DNA of 6,119 nt from a bacterium (GTDB lineage: Bacteria > Actinomycetota > Acidimicrobiia > Spongiisociales > UBA11373), in the NCBI GenBank assembly GCA_013202595.1, contig JABMPV010000317.1:1-6119 (forward strand), written 5' to 3'. Below the pieces are notes generated by a model. It was not told the origin of the DNA. It saw only the letters and a program-made list of their open reading frames with translations, and made no database searches. Both the position numbers and the translations under genes were made by a program. Positions 1 through 5,431 of the stretch are shown piece by piece (position 1 is the stretch's first letter; the number at the start of each line of letters is the position of its first letter).

Positions 1-687
1 CTCCAGAGATGCGGCGAACGACTCGAGTAGGACACGTCCGTCGGTGGATCCGAGGATCTCCTCGACGGCACGTTCGGGGTGGGGCATGATCCCGGCCACA
101 TTGCGGTGTGGTCCGCCGACGATCGCGGCCGCATTTCGGGCGGCACCATTGGGGTTGGCTACCTCATCGACCGAACCGTCAGGATTGCAGTACCGGAGGA
201 CGATCCCGACCGTTGTGTCGAGATCGTCGAGCACTGCGGGGTCGGCCGTGAAGTTGCCCTCGTAGGAGTTGAGGGGGATGCGGAGGACTTGCCCGGGTTC
301 GGCCGATCTGGTCAGCACGGAGTCGGTGGATGTGACGATGAGGTCGACGTCCCTGCAGACGAACCGGAGGTCCCGGTTGGCGACCAGGGCTCCAGGCAGC
401 ATCCCCGACTCGCACAGGATCTGGAACCCGTTGCAGATGCCGAGAACCGGCGCGCCCGCGGCCGCCATGCGTCCCACGGCAGGCATGATCGGGCTGAACC
501 TGGCGATGGCTCCCGTCCTCAGGTAATCGCCGTGGGCGAAACCACCGGGGAGGACCGCCCCATCGAATCCATCGAGGGCCGTCTCCTTGTGGAAGATGAG
601 TTCGGCTTCGACGCCGATGACGCCGAGGGCATGGACGACATCGTGCTCACAGTTGGTGCCCGGGAACACCACCACTGCGACGGGCAT
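1..687 (-). CDS. purQ: Phosphoribosylformylglycinamidine synthase subunit PurQ (glutaminase subunit), 3' end cut by window edge
   Basis: Class I glutamine amidotransferase subunit of FGAM synthase. It hydrolyses glutamine and passes ammonia to PurL, which converts FGAR to FGAM in cytosolic de novo purine synthesis. The product opens MPVAVVVFPGTNCEHD, typical of PurQ. PGGFAHGDYLR (about residues 47-57) is the oxyanion-strand region. The nucleophile is Cys85 in GICNGFQ, and the other two triad members are His203 and Glu205 in PHPE. The frame is open for 229 codons to base 1 with no stop. Since PurQ is usually about 220-235 residues, only a few codons should be missing. The ATG at 685-687 shares one base with the purS stop (TAATG), and a GAGG lies 8 bases upstream inside purS, so translation is probably coupled. 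Identification is firm. Confidence 0.96.
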   Translation of the reverse strand, partial: MPVAVVVFPGTNCEHDVVHALGVIGVEAELIFHKETALDGFDGAVLPGGFAHGDYLRTGAIARFSPIMPAVGRMAAAGAPVLGICNGFQILCESGMLPGALVANRDLRFVCRDVDLIVTSTDSVLTRSAEPGQVLRIPLNSYEGNFTADPAVLDDLDTTVGIVLRYCNPDGSVDEVANPNGAARNAAAIVGGPHRNVAGIMPHPERAVEEILGSTDGRVLLESFAASLE

Positions 688-920
688 TACTCGACCTCGA
701 CGATCCGGTAGTCCTCGATCACCGGGTTGGCGAGCAACCGCTCGCACATCTCCTCGACGCTTTCCAGGGGCGTCCCTTCGTCTACGTCGAGGTCGATCAC
801 CCTGCCAACATGGGCGCCCTGCACCCCGGTGTACCCGAGGTCGCGCAGAGCCCGGGCCGCCGTGGCGCCTTCTGGGTCCGAGATCGTGGGCCTTCTGGTG
901 ATCTCGATGCGGAACCTCAT
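687..920 (-). CDS. purS: Phosphoribosylformylglycinamidine synthase subunit PurS
   Basis: Small structural subunit (77 aa) that in the three-protein FGAM synthase bridges PurL and PurQ and helps ammonia transfer; known PurS proteins act as dimers. The sequence MRFRIEITRRPTISDPEGA is the classic PurS opening (strand, then D-P-x-G), followed by LRDLGYTGVQGAHVGR and the C-terminal NPVIEDYRIVE. Length is normal for the family (about 80). The frame is open upstream to about 1193, but that extension is antisense-frame noise over purC. The true ATG at 918-920 is set by AAGGAG at 929-934, by homology of the N-terminus, and by the ATGA overlap with the purC stop. Presence of PurS implies that the organism uses small-type PurL rather than the large single-chain enzyme. 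Confidence 0.95.
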   Translation of the reverse strand: MRFRIEITRRPTISDPEGATAARALRDLGYTGVQGAHVGRVIDLDVDEGTPLESVEEMCERLLANPVIEDYRIVEVE

Positions 921-1786
921 ACCCCGGACTCCTTCAGGTAGGTGTCGAACGATCGGCCGGTCAGCCGCTCGTAGGCCTCGATGTACCTGGCGCGGGTGCC
1001 GCTGATCACCTCGTCCGACAACCGCGGCGCCGGCGGGCTGTGATCCCAACCTGAGGCATCGAGGGCGTCGCGAACGTATTGCTTGTCGTATGACGGCGCT
1101 GGACTGCCGGGGTGCCATTCGTCGGCCGGCCAGTAGCGGGATGAGTCGGGTGTCAGCACCTCGTCGATCAGGGTGATCTCTCCATCGATCCACCCGAACT
1201 CGAACTTGGTATCGGCCAGCAGGATCCCGCGCGCCGCGGCGTATTCGGCGGCCTGCCGGTAGATGTCGATGCTGCGATCGCGCAGTGCTTCATAGACGTC
1301 ATCTCCGACGAACAGCCTGGCACCTGCCTCGTCGAGGTTCTCGTCGTGTCCCGATTCGGCCTTGGTCGCCGGAGTGAAGATGGGTCGATCCAGGCGATCT
1401 GCCATGCGGAGCCCCGGAGGAAGGTGTTCGGTGGTGGGACCGCCGCCGTCGCGGTACTCCCGCCACGACGATCCGTACAGGTAGCCCCTGACCACGCATT
1501 CCATCGGGATCACGTCGGCTGAGCGGACCTGCATCGAGCGACCCGCCGGATCGTCCAATCCTGCGAGATCGGCGGTGTCGGTAGAGATCAGGTGGTGCGG
1601 AGCGTCGAGCAGATCGAACCAGTGGGCCGAGAGGCCGGTGAGCACTCTGCCCTTGTCGGGGATCGGATCGGGGAGGATCGCGTCATAGGCGGAGATGCGA
1701 TCCGTGGCGACGATGAGCAGGGTCTTCTCGTCGACCCGGTACATCTCCCTGACCTTGCCCGATCCGATGTGCTCGAGTGTCGCCAC
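917..1786 (-). CDS. purC: Phosphoribosylaminoimidazole-succinocarboxamide synthase (SAICAR synthetase)
   Basis: ATP-dependent ligase joining CAIR and L-aspartate to give SAICAR in cytosolic purine synthesis. The 289-aa product has the full set of family motifs in order: GSGKVREMY (8-16, nucleotide-binding lobe), ATDRISAYD (27-35), ECVVRGYLYGSSWREY (96-111), FTPATKAESGHDENL (137-151, family signature), LADTKFEFG (190-198, second signature), LIDEVLTPDSSRYW (206-219) and YDKQYVRD (233-240). It is the longer form (about 290-300 aa) common in actinobacteria and eukaryote-like PurC, not the 240-aa form of Bacillus and E. coli. The start is GTG at 1784-1786, fitting the expected 8-10 residues before the G-K motif. 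It has no Shine-Dalgarno sequence, but a TACCAT hexamer ends 7 bases upstream, so it may be leaderless. It is the first gene of the purCSQ run and overlaps purS by 4 bases. Confidence 0.97.
   Translation of the reverse strand: MATLEHIGSGKVREMYRVDEKTLLIVATDRISAYDAILPDPIPDKGRVLTGLSAHWFDLLDAPHHLISTDTADLAGLDDPAGRSMQVRSADVIPMECVVRGYLYGSSWREYRDGGGPTTEHLPPGLRMADRLDRPIFTPATKAESGHDENLDEAGARLFVGDDVYEALRDRSIDIYRQAAEYAAARGILLADTKFEFGWIDGEITLIDEVLTPDSSRYWPADEWHPGSPAPSYDKQYVRDALDASGWDHSPPAPRLSDEVISGTRARYIEAYERLTGRSFDTYLKESGV
929..934 (-). promoter_or_regulatory. Ribosome binding site of purS, inside the end of purC
   Basis: AAGGAG lies 8 bases before the purS ATG on the minus strand, within the last codons of purC. 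It is the strongest Shine-Dalgarno match in the pur operon. It decides the purS start at 920 against the long upstream extension of the frame. Confidence 0.7.
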
Positions 1787-1793
1787 GAGCGGG

Positions 1794-1799
1794 ATGGTA
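1794..1799 (-). promoter_or_regulatory. Candidate -10 element for leaderless transcription of purCSQ
   Basis: Reading the minus strand, TACCAT (fits TANNNT) is followed by exactly 7 bases and then the purC GTG. This spacing puts the predicted transcription start on the start codon, and there is no Shine-Dalgarno sequence. Leaderless mRNAs are common in actinobacteria. No convincing -35 is seen: the -35 position falls inside the palindrome at 1804-1824. This is inferred from one hexamer and spacing only. Confidence 0.4.
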
Positions 1800-1802
1800 G
1801 AC

Positions 1803-1934
1803 GGGAACGAGCTTCGCTCGTTCCTTGGGAGTTCCGGCTGTGCCGGAACTCCATTCGGGTTGGTGGTTGGGAATGAGCTTTGCTCGTTCCTTGGGAGTTG
1901 GGGCTGTGCCGGAACTCCACTCGGGGTGGGGTCG
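1803..1934. repeat. Tandem 66-bp repeat, two units, each with two strong hairpins (REP/BIME-like)
   Basis: Unit 1 is 1803-1868 and unit 2 is 1869-1934; they agree at 56 of 66 positions, with most differences at the 3' end. Unit 1 holds two perfect inverted repeats: GGAACGAGC/GCTCGTTCC (1804-1812 and 1816-1824, 9-bp stem, 3-base loop) and GGAGTTCCGGC/GCCGGAACTCC (1828-1838 and 1842-1852, 11-bp stem, TGT loop). Unit 2 repeats both (1870-1890 and 1894-1918), with one G-T pair in the first stem and two G-G mismatches in the second. No T-run follows either hairpin, so classical intrinsic termination is not shown. The unit is 22 codons long, so one minus-strand frame reads through it as a 22-residue repeat containing NSQGTS. 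That is probably a by-product, not a protein. The array sits 17 bases upstream of purC. Confidence 0.85.
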
Positions 1935-2012
1935 TACTCCTCACCCGCCGGCTTCCTGGGCGATCCAGTCGGTCCCCGACCGGGCGACTGCGCCTCTCGC
2001 CGGCTTCATGCC
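1935..2012. other. Intergenic spacer with no recognised gene
   Basis: This lies between the hairpin array and the stop codon of the RTX-repeat frame. The only structure seen is a weak 5-bp stem (CGGTC, CCC loop, GACCG) around 1969-1981, and the short direct repeat CGCCGGCTTC occurring twice. No T-tract, RNA gene or convincing promoter is visible. Confidence 0.5.
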
Positions 2013-2387
2013 TCAGACGGGGACGAACTCGCAGGTGATGATTGTGGGGCCGTTGGCGCAGGTGGCGCCGAGTACGTGCCCGGACCCGCGCAGGGTGTTT
2101 GTGTCGGAACCGCCGGTGAGGGTGTCGTCACCTGCCTGTCCGGTGAGGGTGTCGTCTCCGTCCTGACCGAAGAGGTCGTCGTCCCCGGTGCCACCTCTCA
2201 ACAGGTCGACTCCCGGTCCACCGAGGTTCCGAGGGAGTCGATATTCGTCGCGGTCGGGTCGACGAGTTCCTGATGCGACGCCGGGCCACGAGGGGGAGAT
2301 CCCCTCGTGAAGGCGGCGCACAGCAACGGAACCGGCTCCACGCCGCCATGGGTGTACAGGTGCTCCGACTCCCGTGAGAACCGTCAC
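2013..2387 (-). CDS. RTX-type calcium-binding nonapeptide-repeat fragment, probable C-terminal gene remnant
   Basis: The 124-residue frame has RTX (hemolysin-type) Ca-binding nonapeptides at residues 56-100: GGPGVDLLR, GGTGDDDLF, GQDGDDTLT, GQAGDDTLT and the degenerate GGSDTNTLR. A tail with Cys110 and Cys119 (ATCANG...ITCEF) resembles the Cys-containing ends of many actinobacterial RTX-repeat proteins. In known proteins such repeats form a Ca-filled parallel beta-roll in secreted proteins. The first 55 residues look unlike this: Arg/Pro-rich, with no signal peptide and a hairpin inside the DNA (2287-2309). The GTG start at 2385-2387 has no clear ribosome site. RTX proteins are usually several hundred residues, so I read it as the 3' end of a larger gene with the 5' part lost. 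The alternative is a small expressed protein. The repeat region is certain; a functional gene is not. Confidence 0.5.
   Translation of the reverse strand: MTVLTGVGAPVHPWRRGAGSVAVRRLHEGISPSWPGVASGTRRPDRDEYRLPRNLGGPGVDLLRGGTGDDDLFGQDGDDTLTGQAGDDTLTGGSDTNTLRGSGHVLGATCANGPTIITCEFVPV
2287..2309. repeat. Perfect inverted repeat, 9-bp stem
   Basis: CACGAGGGG (2287-2295) and CCCCTCGTG (2301-2309) are exact reverse complements around a 5-base loop GAGAT; a G-T pair could lengthen the stem to 10. No T-run follows on either strand. It falls in the non-RTX part of the minus-strand frame, about 160 bp before the rightward operon, which argues that this part is not ordinary coding sequence. Confidence 0.65.
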
Positions 2388-2435
2388 CGCCGACCCCTGT
2401 CACCTTCCTCTGTGATCCGCGTTCCCGCCCGTCGG

Positions 2436-2441
2436 TAGGCT
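2436..2441 (+). promoter_or_regulatory. Weak candidate -10 element of the acyl-CoA dehydrogenase operon
   Basis: TAGGCT fits TANNNT and would give a short leader of about 20-25 bases that includes the AGGAGG ribosome site. No recognisable -35 (TTGACA-like) is found 16-19 bases upstream, so this is only the best hexamer in the 83-bp gap before the gene. An operator is not evident. Confidence 0.22.
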
Positions 2442-2460
2442 CCTGGCAGGTTTCTGGCAC

Positions 2461-2466
2461 AGGAGG
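2461..2466 (+). promoter_or_regulatory. Ribosome binding site of the acyl-CoA dehydrogenase gene
   Basis: A full-consensus AGGAGG stands 4 bases before the GTG at 2471. It fixes that GTG as the start in preference to the in-frame ATG at codon 20. The spacing is a little short, but it is the strongest ribosome site in the window. Confidence 0.75.
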
Positions 2467-2470
2467 CAGC

Positions 2471-3685
2471 GTGGATTTCGGCTACAGCCCGAAGGTCGAG
2501 GAGTGGCGCGGTCGGGTTCTCGAGTTCATGGACTCGCACATCTACCCGGCCGAGGCCGTGTACCGCGAGCAGATGGAGACGGCGGCCGACATCTACTTCG
2601 ACCCGCCGATCATCGAGGACCTCAAACGAGAGTCCCGTTCGCTGGGCCTGTGGAATCTGTTCCTCCCCGATGAGGAGGACGGCGCCGGCCTGTCGGTGGT
2701 GGAGTATTCGCCGCTCGCCGAGATCACCGGCCGCAGTCCGATCCTGGCTCCCGAGGCGATGAACTGCTCGGCCCCCGACACGGGGAACATGGAGATCCTC
2801 CACATGTTCGGCACGCCCGAGCAGAAGGGGAGGTGGCTGCGACCGTTGTTAGACGGCGAGATTCGCTCGGCGTTCGGCATGACCGAACCGGAGGTGGCGT
2901 CGTCGGACGCTACCAACATCGCCACCCGCATCGAACGCGACGGCGACGAGTTCGTCATCACCGGTCGCAAGTGGTGGTCGACGGGCGCCATGTCCCCACG
3001 GTGCGAGATCGCGATCGTCATGGGCGTCACCAGTCCCGATGCCGGCACCTATCAGCGGCAGAGCATGGTGCTGGTCCCCTTTGACACTCCCGGCGTGGAG
3101 ATCGAACGGGGGACGACCGTGTTCGGGTTCCACGAGCGCGGCGGGCATGGCGTGGTCCGCTACGACGAAGCGCGGGTTCCCGTCTCCAATCTCCTGGGTG
3201 ATGAGGGGAGTGGTTTCGCCATCGCCCAGGCACGTCTCGGGCCCGGTCGCATCCATCACTGCATGCGGTTGATCGGCATGGCCGAGCGGGCTTTCGACAT
3301 CATGTGCGAGCGTGCGATCGAACGCGTGACCTTCGGCCAACCCATCGCCCAACACGGCGTGGTGCAGGATTGGATCGCCGAGGCTCGCATCCGCATCGAA
3401 CAGGCCCGCCTGATGGTCCTCAAATCAGCGTGGCTGATCGATACGGTCGGCGTCAAGGGCGCCCGGATCGAGGTGGCGGCCATCAAGGTGGCGGTGCCGC
3501 AGATGGCGACGTGGGTGCTGGATCGGGCCATTCAGGTGCTTGGAGGGGCCGGGGTCAGCGACGACTTCCCCATTGCCCAGTTGTATGCCCATGCCAGGAC
3601 GCTGCAGATCGCCGACGGCCCCGACGAGGTGCACAAGCGATCGGTTGCCAGGCGAGAGTTGCGGCGGTACCTGCCAAAGCCATGA
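2471..3685 (+). CDS. Acyl-CoA dehydrogenase family protein (ACAD10/11-like, FadE type)
   Basis: FAD flavoenzyme of 404 aa predicted to oxidise an acyl-CoA at the alpha-beta bond, passing electrons to ETF. The domain order is standard. The N-terminal helical domain (1-130) has the HIYPAE motif. The beta domain starts at FGMTEPEVASSD (135-146), the FAD/substrate signature, and includes TGRKWWSTGA. The C-terminal helical domain has RVTFGQPIAQH (285-295), QVLGGAGVSDDFPIAQ (355-370) and IADGPDEVHKRSVAR (380-394). In medium-chain enzymes the catalytic base is Glu in an E-G-T stretch; here the matching residue is Asp382 (A-D-G-P), as I recall for the ACAD10/11 subgroup. The substrate cannot be told from sequence. 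The GTG start is supported by AGGAGG. The stop overlaps the thioesterase ATG (ATGA), so the pair is probably co-translated. The family is certain; the subfamily is likely. Confidence 0.93.
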   Translation: MDFGYSPKVEEWRGRVLEFMDSHIYPAEAVYREQMETAADIYFDPPIIEDLKRESRSLGLWNLFLPDEEDGAGLSVVEYSPLAEITGRSPILAPEAMNCSAPDTGNMEILHMFGTPEQKGRWLRPLLDGEIRSAFGMTEPEVASSDATNIATRIERDGDEFVITGRKWWSTGAMSPRCEIAIVMGVTSPDAGTYQRQSMVLVPFDTPGVEIERGTTVFGFHERGGHGVVRYDEARVPVSNLLGDEGSGFAIAQARLGPGRIHHCMRLIGMAERAFDIMCERAIERVTFGQPIAQHGVVQDWIAEARIRIEQARLMVLKSAWLIDTVGVKGARIEVAAIKVAVPQMATWVLDRAIQVLGGAGVSDDFPIAQLYAHARTLQIADGPDEVHKRSVARRELRRYLPKP

Positions 3686-4509
3686 GTGAGTCGATCTTCG
3701 AACTGTCCCGAGGGGTGTACCACCCTGCACTCGAGAGCCGCGCCCTGTGGTACGCAGACGCACTCCATGGAGGCCCCGTTGCGGCGCTGTTCGCCAGGGA
3801 GGCCGAGGCCTTCGCAGCACCGGTGCCGATGCGCCTGGCACGCCTCACCGTAGACCTGATGAGGCCCGTGCCCAGACAACCTCTCGAGGTCTCGGCGCAC
3901 GTCGTACGCGAGGGCAAGAGGGTCCAGGTGATCGATGCCGTGATGACGGTGGACGGCTCAGAGGTGGCGCGGGCGTCGGCACTGCGGATTCGTCATGATG
4001 AGGTGGAGATCATCGAGCACTCCCGGCGGATCGCACCGCCCCCGCCATACGATCTTCCGGCGGCTCGACCGGAACCGATCGGTGAGTTGTGGTTCCACAC
4101 CGCCGGTGTCGAAATGCGCTTCGTCCAGGGAGGATTCAGGGATCTGGGCGTCGCTGAGGTCTGGATGCGGCTGGCGCTGCCACTCGTCGGCGGTGAAAAG
4201 CCGTCACCGGCTCAGCGGGTTGCCGCCGTGGCGGACTTCGGCAACGGGATCAGCGGGGTGCTTCCGTGGCACGAGTACGTCTTCATCAATCCCGACCTCA
4301 CCGTGTACCTGCATCGGCAACCGATCGGGGAGTGGGTGTGCCTGCGGGCACGGACGGATGCGGAGACCGAGGGAATCGGACTCGCGCAGAGCCAACTCTT
4401 CGACACTGCGGGGGCGATCGGCCACTCGCTGCAGAGCCTGTTCGTGGACAAGCGGTCCGGGTTCGACCCTCGTGCCGGTCAGGGCACGCAGAGTTCGAAC
4501 ATCAGGTAG
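3682..4509 (+). CDS. TesB-like acyl-CoA thioesterase (double hotdog, thioesterase-like superfamily)
   Basis: Predicted to hydrolyse the thioester of acyl-CoA, releasing CoA and free acid. The 275-aa product shows two hotdog halves. The N-terminal half has LHGGPVAALFAREAE (29-43), LTVDLMRPVP (55-64) and VQVIDAVMTVDGSEVARASALR (81-102). The C-terminal half has VAAVADFGNGISG (180-192), FINPDLTVYLHR (201-212) and SQLFDTAGAIGHSLQSLF (237-254). By analogy with E. coli TesB, Asp185 and Gln251 may be active-site residues; this alignment was made by eye. The frame is open far upstream (to 3304) through the dehydrogenase gene, but the ATG at 3682 is chosen because homology begins there and it overlaps the upstream stop as ATGA. 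No good Shine-Dalgarno sequence precedes it, consistent with coupling. Its 3' end overlaps the convergent M23 gene by 31 bp. Confidence 0.85.
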   Translation: MSESIFELSRGVYHPALESRALWYADALHGGPVAALFAREAEAFAAPVPMRLARLTVDLMRPVPRQPLEVSAHVVREGKRVQVIDAVMTVDGSEVARASALRIRHDEVEIIEHSRRIAPPPPYDLPAARPEPIGELWFHTAGVEMRFVQGGFRDLGVAEVWMRLALPLVGGEKPSPAQRVAAVADFGNGISGVLPWHEYVFINPDLTVYLHRQPIGEWVCLRARTDAETEGIGLAQSQLFDTAGAIGHSLQSLFVDKRSGFDPRAGQGTQSSNIR

Positions 4510-5369
4510 TAGGGGTTCTTGAGGCCATCGAGGTCGACGGCGCCGGATCCGGGCATCCACCCCAGATGGAGGTGCGATGAGTCAGCGTTGCCCGAGGCCC
4601 CTGCCAGGCCGAGGTAGTCGCCGGCTTCGAGGCGGGTTCCCGTCCACAGCCACTTCGGCCAGTAGTCGAGATGTGCGTAGTAGTAGACGTCGCCTGTCGA
4701 ATCGACCTGGAAATACACCTGCCGCCCGCCGAGCCAGTGCCAGCTGGCCTGGATGACCACACCGTCCTCCACCGCCAGCAGCGGTGTCCCCGGCGCGGCG
4801 TGCATGTCCAGTCCGCTGTGATCTCGCTCGTACGATCGGTCCGCCCCCCACTCGTTGGTGAACCACGTCGTGCCGTCGATGGGGCACGATCGCTCAGTCG
4901 AAAGCGGGGCGACGACCGCCCTCAGACGTTCGATCGCCCCCTGGAACTCAATCCAGTCCGCCGCCACGGGTTCGGCCGACCGGATCGCGGACGGTGCCGC
5001 GCCCGTGGCGGCGAGGGATCTCGTCACCTCGTCGTGGGTGGTGGATGGTCCGAAACCCTCGACGGTCTCCTCAACGGAGACATCGAGCAGGATGTGGAGG
5101 GCATCGTGTGCCTGCGAGCGGAGGCGGCCGATGAGGGCGGCGGCTCGCAGCGCCTTGCGCTCGATCCGTGACCGGGTGTCGCCGGAAGGCAGGGGGATGG
5201 CGGGTTTGCGGCCGTGTTCGTATGACTCGTACAGCGCGATTTCGGACTCGACGCGGTCGGTGAGGCGGGAGATCGGCCGGTACTGGCGGTCACCCGACGG
5301 GTTGGTCGCCCCTGCAGGGGCGACCACAAGCGCCATCAGCACGACTACGACCACACTCAACGCCCTCAT
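4479..5369 (-). CDS. Secreted M23-family (LytM-type) metallopeptidase
   Basis: Predicted exported zinc endopeptidase acting on peptidoglycan cross-links, or a cell-wall-binding regulator of that class. The 296-aa product starts with a signal peptide: MRA, a hydrophobic run at 4-17, and APAGA with cleavage likely after Ala21. A helical, charged spacer follows (about 30-160). The M23 domain covers about 165-290. The zinc ligands His184 and Asp188 (H-x3-D in RDHSGLDMH) and His268 (HLH) are present, as are the catalytic His233 (YYYAH) and His266 (SHLHLGW), so it should be active. Cys162 and Cys294 flank the domain and could pair. There is no coiled coil or wall-binding domain. ATG at 5367-5369; the ribosome site is poor. 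A perfect 24-bp palindrome lies in the signal-peptide codons. The tail overlaps the convergent thioesterase gene. Confidence 0.9.
   Translation of the reverse strand: MRALSVVVVVLMALVVAPAGATNPSGDRQYRPISRLTDRVESEIALYESYEHGRKPAIPLPSGDTRSRIERKALRAAALIGRLRSQAHDALHILLDVSVEETVEGFGPSTTHDEVTRSLAATGAAPSAIRSAEPVAADWIEFQGAIERLRAVVAPLSTERSCPIDGTTWFTNEWGADRSYERDHSGLDMHAAPGTPLLAVEDGVVIQASWHWLGGRQVYFQVDSTGDVYYYAHLDYWPKWLWTGTRLEAGDYLGLAGASGNADSSHLHLGWMPGSGAVDLDGLKNPYYLMFELCVP
5303..5326. repeat. Perfect 24-bp palindrome within the M23 signal-peptide coding region
   Basis: Bases 5303-5314 (TGGTCGCCCCTG) are followed without spacer by their exact reverse complement at 5315-5326; the next flanking pair does not match. 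The centre is CTGCAG. On the minus strand it covers the codons for V-V-A-P-A-G-A-T at the signal cleavage site, about 44-67 bases into the gene. Twelve matching base pairs is more than expected by chance in 6 kb. Alanine, glycine and proline codons bias toward GC complementarity, but the valine and threonine ends also match. It could be a binding site for a dimeric regulator, an mRNA hairpin, or coincidence. Confidence 0.7.
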
Positions 5370-5378
5370 CCTGAGACG

Positions 5379-5384
5379 AGTCTA
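5379..5384 (-). promoter_or_regulatory. Weak candidate -10 element before the M23 gene
   Basis: On the minus strand TAGACT (TANNNT) is followed by 9 bases and the ATG, which would give an almost leaderless message. No -35 is recognisable in the 62-bp gap. It is offered only because the same arrangement recurs at purC and the nitroreductase gene. Confidence 0.22.
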
Positions 5385-5431
5385 CGCGGACCCCGGACAC
5401 GCGGTCTCTGCGATGGTTGCTTGCCCGGAGG

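Noticed and set aside
79..711. Plus-strand open frame of about 210 codons antisense to purQ
   Set aside because: It is an antisense shadow: it mirrors the codon structure of purQ, has no recognisable family motif, and purQ homology on the minus strand is unambiguous.
687..1193. Longer version of purS starting near 1193
   Set aside because: The extra residues read out of frame through purC and are Arg-rich noise. The PurS N-terminus and AAGGAG fix the start at 920.
1804..1852. Intrinsic terminator or purine riboswitch upstream of purC
   Set aside because: The stems are strong, but no T-run follows on either strand. The two-hairpin duplicated layout does not match the three-way junction of a purine riboswitch, and the possible leaderless start leaves no room for a leader.
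1588..1944. Minus-strand frame encoding a 22-residue repeat peptide (NSQGTS-containing) that runs into purC
   Set aside because: The periodicity comes from the 66-bp DNA repeat being a multiple of three. The rest is an out-of-frame reading of purC, and no ribosome site was seen.
2100..2160. Tandem DNA repeat (CCGGTGAGGGTGTCGTC twice, 27-bp period)
   Set aside because: It is explained by the nonapeptide (9 x 3 base) RTX coding repeats, so it is not listed as a separate element.
1695..2273. Plus-strand frame of about 190 codons across the hairpin array and RTX region
   Set aside because: It is antisense to purC, the repeat array and the RTX repeats; its Val/Gly-rich part is the complement of the RTX nonapeptide codons.
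3304..3681. Upstream extension of the thioesterase frame
   Set aside because: It lies out of frame within the acyl-CoA dehydrogenase gene, is Arg/Gly-rich, and has no homology to the hotdog fold. The ATGA overlap at 3682 is the natural start.
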